A DNA stretch of 64,000 nucleotides from Pseudoalteromonas apostichopi (GCF_030297135.1 NZ_AP028065.1:372001-436000); one strand, 5' to 3'. Positions 43,309-53,262 are shown, counted from the first letter of the stretch. The notes: generated from the letters alone by a model not told the origin. Translations and numbers: made by a program.

Positions 43309-45189
43309 ATGCGAAAACACAGACCCACGATTAGAGACCACTCGGCTGAGGCAAACTTATTTGCTCGCCGTGCCTTTGTGGGCTTTGTGTTTGTTACATT
43401 GTTAATTGGTGTGTTGCTATCTAACCTGTACAACATCCAAGTTATTGATCATCAAGATTATCAAACACGTTCGAACGATAACCGAATCAAGGTCATTCCT
43501 ATTGCTCCTAACCGAGGGCTCATTTACGACAGAAATGGCGTATTATTGGCTGAGAACAAACCTGTTTACAATCTTGAAGTGATCCCTGAAGAAGTTGACG
43601 ATCTTGATAAAGCTCTAACAGAAGTAAAACAGATCATCGAAATTAGTGAGCAACAAAAGGCCGACTTTTTAGATGATATTAAGCACAATCGCCGTTTCAA
43701 AAGCCAAGTATTAAAGGCCCGTCTAGACGAGACTGAGGTAGCAAAGTTCTCTGTTAATCAGCATAAATTCCCTGGTTTTAGCATCGAAGCTCGGTTAGCT
43801 CGTTTTTACCCCTATGGTGATACCCTCACCCATGCCTTAGGTTATGTTGCCAAACTCAACAAAAAAGAACTCATTAAGCTTGAAGCAGAAGATCAAGCTA
43901 CTAATTACCGTGCAACTCACGACATTGGGAAGCTTGGTATTGAGAAATATTATGAAGAGCTCCTGCATGGCATGGTGGGTTCACAGCGTGTTGAAGTGAA
44001 TAACCGTGGCCGAGTTATTCGTACATTGAGCCTTACTCCACCTGAACCAGGTCATGATTTAGTACTCACCCTGGATATTGGCCTGCAACAAATAGCCCAG
44101 CATGCTCTAAAAGATATGCGTGGTGCCGTTGTCGTACTTGATGCAAAAGATGGCGGCGTATTAGCTCTGTATTCAAACCCCAGTTATGATCCGAACTTAT
44201 TTGTACATGGGATCAGTAGTACCGACTACAAAAAGCTGCTCAACCCGGACCGGCCACTTATAAACCGAACTACACAGGGTCGTTACGCACCAGCATCGAC
44301 AGTAAAACCTCTCATGGCTATTTTAGCGCTTGAGGAAGGCCTCGTTACCGAGCAAACACAAATGTGGGATCCGGGCTTTTTTCAGATTCCAAATGTCGAT
44401 CACAAATGGCGTGACTGGAGGCGTTGGGGTCATGGTCATGTTGATGTTTACAAAGCCATTGAAGAGTCTTGCGATACCTACTTTTACGACGTTGCGTATC
44501 GTTTAGGCATTACTAAAATCAGTGATTTTATGTATCAATTTGGATTTGGTGAGTTATCTGGTATTGATATCCATGAAGAAACTTCTGCAATAATGCCATC
44601 TAAAGAGTGGAAAGAAGGTCGCTTTAGAGAGTCTTGGTGGCGTGGCGATACAATTTCAGTGGGGATCGGGCAAGGTTACTGGACTGCCACACCAATGCAA
44701 ATTGCTAACGCAACCAATATATTGGTAAACCGTGGACTCGATCATCCACCACATCTTGTGCAAGTAGCCAAAAAAGAAAATGAAGTAACGCAAATAAACA
44801 ATGACGAAAAGCCCCCAGTGGAACTAAAAAATCCTCATCATTGGCAAATTGCTCTCGATGCTATGCATAATACAGTGCACAAAGTCACTGGTACTGCACA
44901 TAAAGCATTTAGAGGGGCAAGTTACGATCCTGCTGGCAAAACAGGTACTGCGCAGGTGGTAAGTATCGCACAAGGTGAACGTTACGACGCTAAGTCGCTA
45001 AAAGAGCGTCAACGAGATAACGCTATCTATGTTGGTTTTGCACCTTATAACGACCCGCAGATTGTTGTCTCTGTAGTTGTAGAAAACACTGGGGGTGGTA
45101 GTACGGTTGGAGCTCCTATTGCTCGTCAATTAATGGATTACTACTTCTCAGCTAACCCAATTCAAATTACCCAAAGTGACGCGCCATGA
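43309..45189 (+). CDS. mrdA: Penicillin-binding protein 2 (peptidoglycan transpeptidase)
   Basis: PBP2 is the elongasome transpeptidase for rod shape. It is 626 aa. An N-terminal transmembrane helix (about 20-42) precedes the dimerisation/pedestal domain. Active-site motifs are STVK in APASTVKPL near residue 328, SCD in EESCDTYFY near 385, and KTG in AGKTGTAQVV near 545. It overlaps rodA by 4 bp, so the two partners are coupled. Confidence 0.97.
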   Translation: MRKHRPTIRDHSAEANLFARRAFVGFVFVTLLIGVLLSNLYNIQVIDHQDYQTRSNDNRIKVIPIAPNRGLIYDRNGVLLAENKPVYNLEVIPEEVDDLDKALTEVKQIIEISEQQKADFLDDIKHNRRFKSQVLKARLDETEVAKFSVNQHKFPGFSIEARLARFYPYGDTLTHALGYVAKLNKKELIKLEAEDQATNYRATHDIGKLGIEKYYEELLHGMVGSQRVEVNNRGRVIRTLSLTPPEPGHDLVLTLDIGLQQIAQHALKDMRGAVVVLDAKDGGVLALYSNPSYDPNLFVHGISSTDYKKLLNPDRPLINRTTQGRYAPASTVKPLMAILALEEGLVTEQTQMWDPGFFQIPNVDHKWRDWRRWGHGHVDVYKAIEESCDTYFYDVAYRLGITKISDFMYQFGFGELSGIDIHEETSAIMPSKEWKEGRFRESWWRGDTISVGIGQGYWTATPMQIANATNILVNRGLDHPPHLVQVAKKENEVTQINNDEKPPVELKNPHHWQIALDAMHNTVHKVTGTAHKAFRGASYDPAGKTGTAQVVSIAQGERYDAKSLKERQRDNAIYVGFAPYNDPQIVVSVVVENTGGGSTVGAPIARQLMDYYFSANPIQITQSDAP

Positions 45190-46292
45190 TCCCATTAAAT
45201 AAAAAGCGCTCAATTTGGCAGCGTCTACACCTCGATTTACCGCTACTTGTAGCCCTTTTGGCTATGATGGTTGCAAGTTTAGCGATTGTATACAGCGCCA
45301 GTGGCCAAGACTCTGCAATGATGATACGCCATGCAACGCGTATGTTTGGCGCTATTCTCGGTATGTTCATTCTCGCTCAGTTTTCGCCTAATACTTTAAA
45401 AAGCATGGTAATTCCGCTTTACTGTGTGGGGCTACTAATGCTGGTAGGAGTGTTATTATTTGGGGTTAGCTCAAAAGGAGCGCAGCGCTGGCTTGACCTA
45501 GGTGTAACCCGTTTCCAACCATCAGAATTAATGAAAATTGCTGTGCCTATGATGGTTGCTTGGTATATTGGTCGCAATCATCTTCCCCCTCGTCCACTGC
45601 ATTTAATTATTGGTTTTGCCATAGTGATGGTGCCAACCATTTTAATTAAAGAACAACCCGATCTCGGTACCTCTATTTTGATAGCTAGTTCAGGTATATT
45701 TGTATTGTTTTTATCTGGGCTTAGTTGGCGCTTAATTGGCTTTTTATCAGCCTCAGTGGCATTAGCAGCTTGGCCATTTTGGCATTATGTTATGCTTGAT
45801 TATCAAAAGCAGCGAGTACTTACCTTTTTGGACCCAGAAAGTGATCCTCTTGGCTCTGGGTATCACATTATTCAATCGAAAATTGCTATAGGCTCCGGAG
45901 GAATTGAAGGTAAAGGCTGGTTACAAGGAACTCAATCGCAATTAGAGTTTTTACCCGAACGTCACACCGATTTTATCTTTTCTGTTCTAAGCGAAGAGTT
46001 TGGCCTTTTTGGGGTTTGTTTATTGCTGTGTATGTACTTGTTTATTATTGGTCGTGGCTTGTATATTGCGGTAAACGCGCAAGATGCTTTTGGTAAACTT
46101 CTTGCCGGTGCATTAACCCTTACCTTCTTTGTTTATGTATTTGTAAATATTGGTATGGTATCTGGGTTACTGCCTGTTGTAGGCGTTCCGTTACCTCTGA
46201 TAAGTTATGGTGGCACCTCAATGGTGACCTTAATGGCTGGGTTTGGCATTATTATGTCGATCGCCACCGATAAAAGGATGCTTTTAAAATAA
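45186..46292 (+). CDS. rodA: Rod-shape peptidoglycan glycosyltransferase RodA
   Basis: RodA is a SEDS-family lipid II polymerase working with PBP2. It is 368 aa with about ten transmembrane helices. Signatures are WLDLGVTRFQPSELMKI near residue 102, KEQPDLGTS near 158 with the essential Asp, and GVPLPLISYGGTSM near 335. It overlaps mrdA by 4 bp and rlpA by 1 bp. Confidence 0.97.
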   Translation: MIPLNKKRSIWQRLHLDLPLLVALLAMMVASLAIVYSASGQDSAMMIRHATRMFGAILGMFILAQFSPNTLKSMVIPLYCVGLLMLVGVLLFGVSSKGAQRWLDLGVTRFQPSELMKIAVPMMVAWYIGRNHLPPRPLHLIIGFAIVMVPTILIKEQPDLGTSILIASSGIFVLFLSGLSWRLIGFLSASVALAAWPFWHYVMLDYQKQRVLTFLDPESDPLGSGYHIIQSKIAIGSGGIEGKGWLQGTQSQLEFLPERHTDFIFSVLSEEFGLFGVCLLLCMYLFIIGRGLYIAVNAQDAFGKLLAGALTLTFFVYVFVNIGMVSGLLPVVGVPLPLISYGGTSMVTLMAGFGIIMSIATDKRMLLK

Positions 46293-47056
46293 TGACACAG
46301 CGAGTCAATTTCTTATTAATAGCGTTATTCTCAATGCTGCTAGCAGCATGTAGTTCTTCGCAGCAAGGTCGCTATGCTATGGAGCATGATGCTGCGCCGC
46401 TTCGTAAACCGACCGAACTTGAAATGCAAGATGCGATAGTTACCCCTGTTGTTAAAAGTGCCAGCGCCAGTCGCCCTTACGAAGTTCGTGGTAAACGCTA
46501 CACGCCAATGCTTGATGAAACAGGCTATGCAGAAGAAGGCATCGCTTCATGGTATGGCCGAAAATTTCATAATTATCACACCTCAAACGGTGAAGTCTAC
46601 GATATGTTTGCAATGACAGCAGCTCATAAAACACTCCCTCTACCAAGCTTTGCCAGAGTAACAAATTTAGATAACGGTAAATCAGTGATTGTTCGTGTTA
46701 ATGACCGAGGACCGTTTCATGAAGATCGGATTATCGATTTATCTTATTCTGCGGCCTATAAATTGGGTTATTACCGACAAGGTACAGCCCGTGTTAAGGT
46801 TGAGGCTGTTACCCTTGCAAATTCTGCCCCTCGTTTAAGCTACATTCAGGTTGCAGCGGGAAGTACTCTTGCTAATGTTGAGGCGCTCGCGTTTCAACTT
46901 CGTCAGCAATATCATGTGCCAACAAACATTGTTGAAAAAGATGGAATCTATCGATTACGTCTTGGTCCAATAAAAGATGCCGCAGAAGCACAGGCTGTTT
47001 TAGAAAAGCTAAAACAAAACCAATTTCAGAACGCGTTCTTGCTTTACAGTGAGTAA
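46292..47056 (+). CDS. rlpA: Septal ring lytic transglycosylase RlpA family lipoprotein
   Basis: A 254-aa outer-membrane lipoprotein. The signal ends in the lipobox L-A-A-C. A double-psi beta-barrel domain (about 75-165) includes GIASWYGRKFHNYHTSNGE and IVRVNDRGPFHEDRIIDLS, and a SPOR peptidoglycan-binding domain (about 180-254) follows. Family members act on denuded glycan at the septum. Whether this one is an active lyase is not shown by sequence. It follows rodA with a 1-bp overlap. Confidence 0.93.
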   Translation: MTQRVNFLLIALFSMLLAACSSSQQGRYAMEHDAAPLRKPTELEMQDAIVTPVVKSASASRPYEVRGKRYTPMLDETGYAEEGIASWYGRKFHNYHTSNGEVYDMFAMTAAHKTLPLPSFARVTNLDNGKSVIVRVNDRGPFHEDRIIDLSYSAAYKLGYYRQGTARVKVEAVTLANSAPRLSYIQVAAGSTLANVEALAFQLRQQYHVPTNIVEKDGIYRLRLGPIKDAAEAQAVLEKLKQNQFQNAFLLYSE

Positions 47057-47101
47057 GACCTTTAGAATAGGTCAACGCAACATGTTTAACTTTAACCATT
47101 A

Positions 47102-48271
47102 ATGAGTACGATGAAATCTATAAAATATAAAATCTTAAGTGGCGTTTGTGGCCTTGTTTGCACTGCTAGCGTATTTTCTGCAACAGCCCAAATTATCCCT
47201 GCCCCACCTCAAGTTAATGCGAAAGGTTATTTCTTGGTTGATTTCACCACAGGTAAAGTAATTGCCGAAGGCGAAGCTGATACAAAGCTAGCACCTGCTA
47301 GTTTAACCAAAATGATGACCAGTTATGTTATTGGTACTGAAATCAAAGCAGGTAATATTGCTCCAACCGATATGGTTACAGTGAGTGAAAAAGCTTGGGC
47401 AAAGAATTTTCCTGAGTCATCAAAAATGTTTATTGAAGTAGGTAAGCAGATCAGTGTTGATGACCTTAATCACGGTATCATTATTCAATCTGGTAACGAT
47501 GCCTGTGTAGCTATGGCAGAACACATTGCTGGTAGTGAAAGTGCATTTGCTGATTTAATGAATGCGCATGCTGAAAAACTTGGCATGACTAACAGCCACT
47601 TTGTAAATAGCCACGGTTTAGATACTAACGAACACTTCACAACACCACGCGATATGGCAACATTAGGTGCAGCTCTTATTCGTGATGTACCAGATGAATA
47701 CGAAGTATACGCTAAAAAATCATTTACCTTTAATGGTATCAAGCAGTACAACCGCAACTCACTGTTGTGGGATGAAAGCATGAATGTTGACGGTATTAAA
47801 ACTGGCCATACGTCTGAAGCTGGCTATAGCTTAGTCACTTCAGCAACTAAAGACGACATGCGTTTAATCGCGGTGGTTATGGGCACTGAAAGCGAGCGTG
47901 CACGAAAAGTTGAAAGCAAAAAGTTACTTAACTATGGTTTCCGCTTTTTCGAAACAATTACCCCATACAAAGCAGGCGATAGCTTTGCAGAACAACGTAT
48001 TTGGATGGGTAACAAAGAAAACGTATCGCTAGGTATCTTAGAAGACACGCCAATTACTATCCCGCGTGGTCAGCGTAAAAACTTAAAAGCAAACTTCGAG
48101 CTTGATAAAACGTTAGAAGCACCACTGGCTAAAGGAACTAAAGTAGGCACGCTTTTCTTACAGCTTGAAGGTGAAGAAATTGCTCAATACCCACTAGTTA
48201 CACTAGAAGAAGTGGAAGAAGGTAGCTTCTTTAGCAAGATCTACGATTACCTGCGTTTACAAATTCAGTAA
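47102..48271 (+). CDS. dacA: D-alanyl-D-alanine carboxypeptidase (PBP5/6 type)
   Basis: DacA trims the terminal D-Ala of pentapeptide stems in the periplasm. It is 389 aa. A signal peptide (about 1-28, ending FSATAQ) is followed by the S11 domain with SLTK in APASLTKMM near residue 65, SGN in IQSGNDACVAM near 128 and KTG in DGIKTGHTSEAG near 232. A C-terminal PBP5-type domain and an amphipathic membrane-anchoring tail (FFSKIYDYLRLQIQ) close it. ATG 47102 or 47111 could both start it. Neither has a clear ribosome site. Confidence 0.95.
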   Translation: MSTMKSIKYKILSGVCGLVCTASVFSATAQIIPAPPQVNAKGYFLVDFTTGKVIAEGEADTKLAPASLTKMMTSYVIGTEIKAGNIAPTDMVTVSEKAWAKNFPESSKMFIEVGKQISVDDLNHGIIIQSGNDACVAMAEHIAGSESAFADLMNAHAEKLGMTNSHFVNSHGLDTNEHFTTPRDMATLGAALIRDVPDEYEVYAKKSFTFNGIKQYNRNSLLWDESMNVDGIKTGHTSEAGYSLVTSATKDDMRLIAVVMGTESERARKVESKKLLNYGFRFFETITPYKAGDSFAEQRIWMGNKENVSLGILEDTPITIPRGQRKNLKANFELDKTLEAPLAKGTKVGTLFLQLEGEEIAQYPLVTLEEVEEGSFFSKIYDYLRLQIQ

Positions 48272-48290
48272 TCTGCTAGTAAAGTTTATA

Positions 48291-48320
48291 AACGCCTTGC
48301 ACCGCAAGGCGTTTTTTTTT
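48291..48320 (+). terminator. Intrinsic terminator after dacA
   Basis: The stem AACGCCTTGC / GCAAGGCGTT with an ACC loop is followed by a run of T, 19 bp past the dacA stop. Confidence 0.9.
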
Positions 48321-48454
48321 GTCTGAAAAATGATAGAATGCGCCCCATATAAGTCGCGCTGGGTCGAGTGCGTCGTAATCTAAGTTTGCTTAACGCCAAG
48401 AAATGGCAGAGAACACCTCTATTAAGCATACTCACTGTTTGAGGAGTCACCGTC

Positions 48455-48733
48455 GTGGTTCAACCTGTAAAAAATACTAAGTTTGACGAGTATTTAGATT
48501 TTCCTTGCCCATTCACATTTAAAATCATGGGTTTAGCTAATGTAAATCTAACAGATCAGATCCTAGAAAAGCTGCAACCAATTGCACCTGGCGATTATGC
48601 GCCAAAGGTAAAACCAAGCAGCAAAGGTAATTACGAATCTGTAACGCTTGTAGCTACCGTTACAAGTAAAGAGCATATTGAAGAAATTTATAACGTGATC
48701 AGCAACATCGATGACGTACGTCACATGCTATAG
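48455..48733 (+). CDS. ybeD: DUF493 family protein YbeD
   Basis: A 92-aa conserved protein of the YbeD family, with an ACT-like fold in known structures. FDEYLDFPCPFTFKIMG and the C-terminal EIYNVISNIDDVRHML are characteristic. Function is unknown, though family placement before lipB suggests a link to lipoate metabolism. The start is GTG preceded by GAGGAG. The 134 bp before it hold the leader of the ybeD-lipB-lipA unit. Confidence 0.92.
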   Translation: MVQPVKNTKFDEYLDFPCPFTFKIMGLANVNLTDQILEKLQPIAPGDYAPKVKPSSKGNYESVTLVATVTSKEHIEEIYNVISNIDDVRHML

Positions 48734-48752
48734 ACCGATTACGGAGTAAATC

Positions 48753-49406
48753 GTGAGCGAAAGAGAATTAATCGTTCGTCAATTAGGTCGTCAGCGTTAC
48801 ATGCCAATTTGGCAAAAAATGCAATCTTTTACCGACACCCGTGATGAGCACACAGCCGATGAAATTTGGCTCGTTGAGCACGAGCCTGTATTTACTCAAG
48901 GCCAAGCTGGTAAAGCTGAGCATTTATTAAATACCGGTGATATCGAAGTGATCCAAGTGGACCGTGGTGGCCAAGTTACATACCACGGACCAGGCCAGCA
49001 AATGATGTATGTGCTGTTCAACTTACGTCGTTTAAAAATAGGTGTAAGAGAGCTAGTTACATGGCTTGAAGAGTGTATTATTGACACGCTAAAAGAATAT
49101 GACATTGATGCCTACGCCAAAGCAGATGCACCTGGTGTCTACGTAAACGATAGTAAAATCGCCTCATTAGGCCTTCGTGTTCGCCGCGGTTGCTCTTTCC
49201 ACGGTTTAGCACTTAATGTAAACATGGATCTAGCGCCATTTTTGCGTATAAATCCATGTGGCTATGCTGGCATGAACATGGTGCAAACAACCGACCTTAA
49301 CGGTCCGCAAAACCTCGAGCAAGCAGGTGCAGGGCTTGTAAAACACATGATTAAAAAGCTTAATGCTACTGTGGTTAAGCATACTGAAGGGTTTGAAAAC
49401 GAATGA
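48753..49406 (+). CDS. lipB: Octanoyl-[acyl-carrier-protein]:protein octanoyltransferase
   Basis: LipB moves the octanoyl chain from ACP to lipoyl domains. It is 217 aa. The substrate-binding RGGQVTYHGPGQQMMY is near residue 72. The catalytic Lys is in DSKIASLGLRVRRG near 134, and the Cys in NPCGYAGM near 168. The start is GTG with a GGAG site. It overlaps lipA by 4 bp. Confidence 0.97.
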   Translation: MSERELIVRQLGRQRYMPIWQKMQSFTDTRDEHTADEIWLVEHEPVFTQGQAGKAEHLLNTGDIEVIQVDRGGQVTYHGPGQQMMYVLFNLRRLKIGVRELVTWLEECIIDTLKEYDIDAYAKADAPGVYVNDSKIASLGLRVRRGCSFHGLALNVNMDLAPFLRINPCGYAGMNMVQTTDLNGPQNLEQAGAGLVKHMIKKLNATVVKHTEGFENE

Positions 49407-50368
49407 ATAAACCAGTCAAAATGGAACCAGGCGTAAAACTGCGTGATGCAGAAAAAATGGCGCTGATACCAGTTAAAGTTTTACCGACTGAAAAAAACGA
49501 AATGTTACGTAAGCCAGAGTGGCTGAAAATTCGCTTACCTAAATCAACCGAACGTATTGATGGTATTAAACAAGCGATGCGTAAACATGGTTTGCACTCA
49601 GTTTGTGAAGAGGCATCATGCCCTAACCTATCTGAATGTTTCAACCATGGTACAGCTACCTTTATGATTTTAGGTGCTATTTGTACTCGTCGTTGTCCAT
49701 TCTGTGATGTTGCACACGGCCGTCCATTAAAGCCAGATGCAGCAGAGCCTGAAAAGCTAGCGCTGACCATTAAAGACATGAAGCTAAGCTATGTTGTTAT
49801 TACCTCGGTAGACCGTGATGATTTACGTGATGGTGGTGCACAGCACTTTGCTGACTGTATACGTGAAATTCGTAAGCACAACCCAGAAATCACCATTGAA
49901 ATTTTAGTGCCAGATTTTCGTGGTCGTATGGACAGAGCCCTTGATATCTTAATCGAGACGCCGCCAGATGTATTTAACCACAACCTAGAAACTGCACCGC
50001 GTTTATACAAATTAGCGCGTCCTGGTGCTGATTATAAGTGGTCACTTGAGCTTCTACGTCGTTTTAAAGAAGCGCACCCTAATGTGAAAACTAAATCAGG
50101 TTTGATGGTAGGTTTAGGTGAAGAGATTAGCGAAATCGAAGAAGTGTTACGTGACTTACGCGAGCATAACGTTGATATGCTAACAGTAGGCCAATACTTA
50201 CAACCTTCTAAGCACCACTTACCTGTTAAACGCTATGTGCCGCCAGCAGAGTTTGATGCATTAAAAGACTATGCAGACGAAATTGGCTTTACTCATGCGG
50301 CCTGTGGTCCATTTGTTCGCTCAAGCTACCATGCTGACCAACAAGCAGCTGGTAAAGAAGTGAAGTAA
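49403..50368 (+). CDS. lipA: Lipoyl synthase
   Basis: LipA is a radical-SAM enzyme that inserts two sulphurs into octanoyl-lipoyl domains. It is 321 aa. The auxiliary cluster cysteines are in CEEASCPNLSECF near residue 66, and the SAM cluster C-x3-C-x2-C is in CTRRCPFCDVAHG near 93. A conserved C-terminal R-S-S-Y motif (VRSSYHAD) is present. It is coupled to lipB and followed by a terminator. Confidence 0.97.
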   Translation: MNKPVKMEPGVKLRDAEKMALIPVKVLPTEKNEMLRKPEWLKIRLPKSTERIDGIKQAMRKHGLHSVCEEASCPNLSECFNHGTATFMILGAICTRRCPFCDVAHGRPLKPDAAEPEKLALTIKDMKLSYVVITSVDRDDLRDGGAQHFADCIREIRKHNPEITIEILVPDFRGRMDRALDILIETPPDVFNHNLETAPRLYKLARPGADYKWSLELLRRFKEAHPNVKTKSGLMVGLGEEISEIEEVLRDLREHNVDMLTVGQYLQPSKHHLPVKRYVPPAEFDALKDYADEIGFTHAACGPFVRSSYHADQQAAGKEVK

Positions 50369-50384
50369 GACTTCTTATAAATAT

Positions 50385-50411
50385 AAAAAGCCCGCATCAA
50401 GCGGGCTTTTT
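50385..50411. terminator. Terminator between lipA and the TetR gene
   Basis: The stem AAAAAGCCCGC / GCGGGCTTTTT with an ATCAA loop lies between two convergent genes. Confidence 0.88.
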
Positions 50412-50426
50412 TTATGAAACAGACAA

Positions 50427-51020
50427 TCAGCGCCCATATCGCGCTAAGAACAATTTCACGGTTTCACTAATCACTTTACTATCAGAGTCGCCAGCTTGAC
50501 GTTCAAAGCCATACAGCAATGGATAAAAAATTAAGGACTTTAATTGATATACAAATTGTTTTGCAGCGAACTCAACATCATCAATATTTAAAGCCTGCGC
50601 TTGGTTTCCAGCTTCTAAAAACGACACGAGATCTTGCATGCAGCCCATGTTGTTACTAGCTAATGATTTAGCTAAATCAGGCTGTTTTAACATTTGCATG
50701 AAGGCTACTTTCGCCACTTTTAAAAACTCTTCAGAGGTTAGTAGCGCTACTTCTTGCTCGGCAATACAGGTTAACTGCTCTGCTATTGGCAAAGAAGCAT
50801 CAAACACAACAGCTTGCTCTTGGCGTACTTTTTCAAACATAAACACAAGAATAGCCTGGAACAACACATCTTTATTTTCGAAGTGGTTATATACCGTACG
50901 CTTAGAGGCGCCCGCCAAGCTTGCAACCTGATCCATACTTGTATGCTCAACACCCTGCTGAAAAAATAATGTCTCTGCTGCATTCAAAATATCTAATCGC
51001 TTTCTTTGTGATAGTTTCAT
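50427..51020 (-). CDS. TetR/AcrR family transcriptional regulator
   Basis: A repressor-type protein of 197 aa. The N-terminal TetR helix-turn-helix (about 8-52) includes ILNAAETLFFQQGVEHTSMDQVASLAGASKRT split across helices 1-3, then VYNHFENKDVLF. The ligand domain is unspecific. ATG 51020 has GGAGG 5 bp upstream, so I drop the four extra N-terminal residues of the longer frame. It has no obvious divergent target, since the next rightward gene begins 600 bp away. Confidence 0.88.
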   Translation of the reverse strand: MKLSQRKRLDILNAAETLFFQQGVEHTSMDQVASLAGASKRTVYNHFENKDVLFQAILVFMFEKVRQEQAVVFDASLPIAEQLTCIAEQEVALLTSEEFLKVAKVAFMQMLKQPDLAKSLASNNMGCMQDLVSFLEAGNQAQALNIDDVEFAAKQFVYQLKSLIFYPLLYGFERQAGDSDSKVISETVKLFLARYGR

Positions 51021-51330
51021 GTGCCCCTCCAATCAAGTTACTAGTGTACCGTAAAAACAAAAAATGCACTAGACAGTTTACTTTTACAACAAGCCACAAA
51101 AAACTACACAGGACATTTACTTATAATAAAAATTGAGATTTCAAAAATGGTTAGCAATCGCCACTCTATCTTGATATAACCCAATTAACCCCTCAACAAA
51201 AAGCATACCAAGCGCAAGTATCATTCAGTACCCAGTCGTTGCCGAGGTTTTAGAACTCAAGATACCAAGATTAATAACACTTAATAGTTCACTTGATAGA
51301 GTAATACCAATTCGCTCAATTAAGTGGTCT

Positions 51331-51482
51331 ATTTTGAGGCAATAAACCCTCGTTGATAACAAGGCAAAAATTTCGTTATTTAGTTGTGATCGACAATTGC
51401 TCCTGCATGCTACCTTCTGCATCCATGCCGTCGTAAATAAGAAATTTTAACGCAGGTAGCGACAGGTTTAATCCCTCAAAAT
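51331..51482. mobile_element. MITE-like inverted-repeat element
   Basis: Left arm 51331-51380 and right arm 51436-51482 are imperfect inverted repeats. Both start from ATTTTGAGG and share blocks TAAACC, TCG, AAAATTTC and TTATT when the right arm is reverse-complemented. The 55-nt centre carries CTCCTGCATGC and TTCTGCATCC. The stretch has no credible coding capacity. It lies in the 600-bp gap between the TetR and M28 genes. I believe similar intergenic repeats are common in Alteromonadales, but cannot check it here. Confidence 0.5.
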
Positions 51483-51622
51483 GATTAAGTATTATTGCGG
51501 ACTGGCATAAAAGTGCATTATTACCCTTTCATCCTGAATAATTAGTTATTTGCAGACTCTTTCTGGACAGCCCCCCTTCTCGTCCCATATAGTGAAACCT
51601 TGTGCAATCAACCAGAAAAACT

Positions 51623-53248
51623 ATGACAACTCACCTTAAATATGCAAGCTTGGCACTTGCAGTTGGTTTATTCGGCTGCTCTGAGCAACCAATATCTAGC
51701 GCTAATAAGCCAAGTGCTGAAAACCATGAAGCCGTTAACATTGCCAATGTGCGCTCACATATTAAAACACTTGCCTCTGATGAATTCTTAGGCCGTGGCC
51801 CTTTGACTGAAGGAGAAACGCTGACCATTAACTATTTAGCTGACGAGTATAAAAAACTCGGCTTAACAGGTAGTTATAATGGCGAGTTTTTACAGCCAGT
51901 TACTATGGCAAAACTCACCCCAGATCAAAACATGACCCTAAAAGTGGGTGATTTAAGCTTTAATGCTGGCAGTGATTTTACCGCCCGCACTCAGCAAATT
52001 AACCCTGAGATTAATATTGATGGTTCTGATGTAGTGTTTGTTGGCTATGGCATTAATGCACCAGAATATAACTGGGATGATTTTGCTGATATTGATGTCA
52101 AAGGCAAAACCATTATCGTACTTGTTAATGATCCAGGTTTTGCGACCCAAGACGAAGCACTTTTCACAGGTAATGCCATGACCTACTACGGCCGTTGGAC
52201 TTACAAATATGAAGAAGGTGCACGACAAGGCGCAAAAGCGGTATTCATCGTTCACGAAACAGCTCCTGCGGCATACCCTTGGAGCGTAGTTGAAAGCTCG
52301 AACACTGGCAGTAAATATACCTTAATCGACCAAGAGAAAAATGTTTCCGACATTCCTGTTATGGGTTGGATTGATGAGCAAGCTGCAAATGAAATCTTTG
52401 CTCAAGCCGGCCTTGATTATCAAACTGAAAAAGCCAATGCATTAAAAGCAGATTTTAAACCCGTAGATTTAAACGCTAAGGCAGAGCTGACACTGCAAAG
52501 TGATATCTCTCAAGCTCAGTCGCATAACGTTGTTGCAACCCTAAAAGGCAGCGAAACTCCTGATGAGTACATTGTAATTGGCGCACACTGGGACCACTTT
52601 GGTACGAAGCAAACTGATGACGGCGTAAAAATCTATAATGGTGCTGTAGATAATGCATCAGGTAGTGCAGCAACAGTGGAAATAGCCCGAATTCTTACCG
52701 AAATGCATAAGCACAAGCCATTCAAGCGCTCTATTATCTTTGCCAACTTTACGGCTGAAGAAACGGGGCTTATTGGTTCTCAGCAATTTGCGACTGGCGA
52801 AATTGTACCAACCAAACAAATGGTCGCGTTGCTTAATATTGATGGTATGAACGTGCTAGACGGCGTTGACTACATATTACAATACGGTAAAGGCATGTCT
52901 GAGATGGAAGACTACCTTGCAGATGCAGCTAAAGCACAAGGTCGTCATGTAAAAATGGACCCTCGTCCTCAAAATGGTTTGTTCTTCCGCTCTGATCACT
53001 TCTCTCTAGCTAAACAAGGCGTTCCAAGCTTACTATTTATGAGCCTAGGCGATACAGATCCTGATTATATTGCTCATAAATATCATAAAGAAGCTGACGA
53101 CTATTCAGCCGAGTGGTCTATGGGTGGTGTTGAGCAAGATATTGAACTGATCGTTGATATTGCAGCCAAGCTTGCTAATAACGGTGATTGGCCAAAATGG
53201 AAAGCCGAGTCTGACTTCAAAGCTCGCCGCTTACAAGACAAGCAATAG
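51623..53248 (+). CDS. M28 family zinc metallopeptidase lipoprotein with PA-like insert
   Basis: A secreted aminopeptidase-type enzyme of 541 aa. The signal peptide ends in a lipobox-like L-F-G-C, so it is probably lipid-anchored. A protease-associated-like region (about 130-270) precedes the M28 domain (about 300-530). Metal and catalytic residues are visible in GAHWDHFG, NGAVDNASGSAATVEIAR, FTAEETGLIGSQQF and FFRSDHFSLAKQGVPS. ATG 51623 is chosen over a GTG at 51602 because it starts the signal peptide directly. It likely degrades peptides taken up from the environment. Confidence 0.88.
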   Translation: MTTHLKYASLALAVGLFGCSEQPISSANKPSAENHEAVNIANVRSHIKTLASDEFLGRGPLTEGETLTINYLADEYKKLGLTGSYNGEFLQPVTMAKLTPDQNMTLKVGDLSFNAGSDFTARTQQINPEINIDGSDVVFVGYGINAPEYNWDDFADIDVKGKTIIVLVNDPGFATQDEALFTGNAMTYYGRWTYKYEEGARQGAKAVFIVHETAPAAYPWSVVESSNTGSKYTLIDQEKNVSDIPVMGWIDEQAANEIFAQAGLDYQTEKANALKADFKPVDLNAKAELTLQSDISQAQSHNVVATLKGSETPDEYIVIGAHWDHFGTKQTDDGVKIYNGAVDNASGSAATVEIARILTEMHKHKPFKRSIIFANFTAEETGLIGSQQFATGEIVPTKQMVALLNIDGMNVLDGVDYILQYGKGMSEMEDYLADAAKAQGRHVKMDPRPQNGLFFRSDHFSLAKQGVPSLLFMSLGDTDPDYIAHKYHKEADDYSAEWSMGGVEQDIELIVDIAAKLANNGDWPKWKAESDFKARRLQDKQ

Positions 53249-53262
53249 CCTTCGCTTAGATA

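Noticed and set aside
51225..51422. A 65-aa minus-strand ORF
   Set aside because: It covers the left arm of the MITE-like inverted repeat. The composition is explained by the repeat rather than by a gene.
51565..51575. GGACAG within TGGACAGCCCC upstream of the M28 gene
   Set aside because: Six-base core only, with no CAC or TTTA extension.
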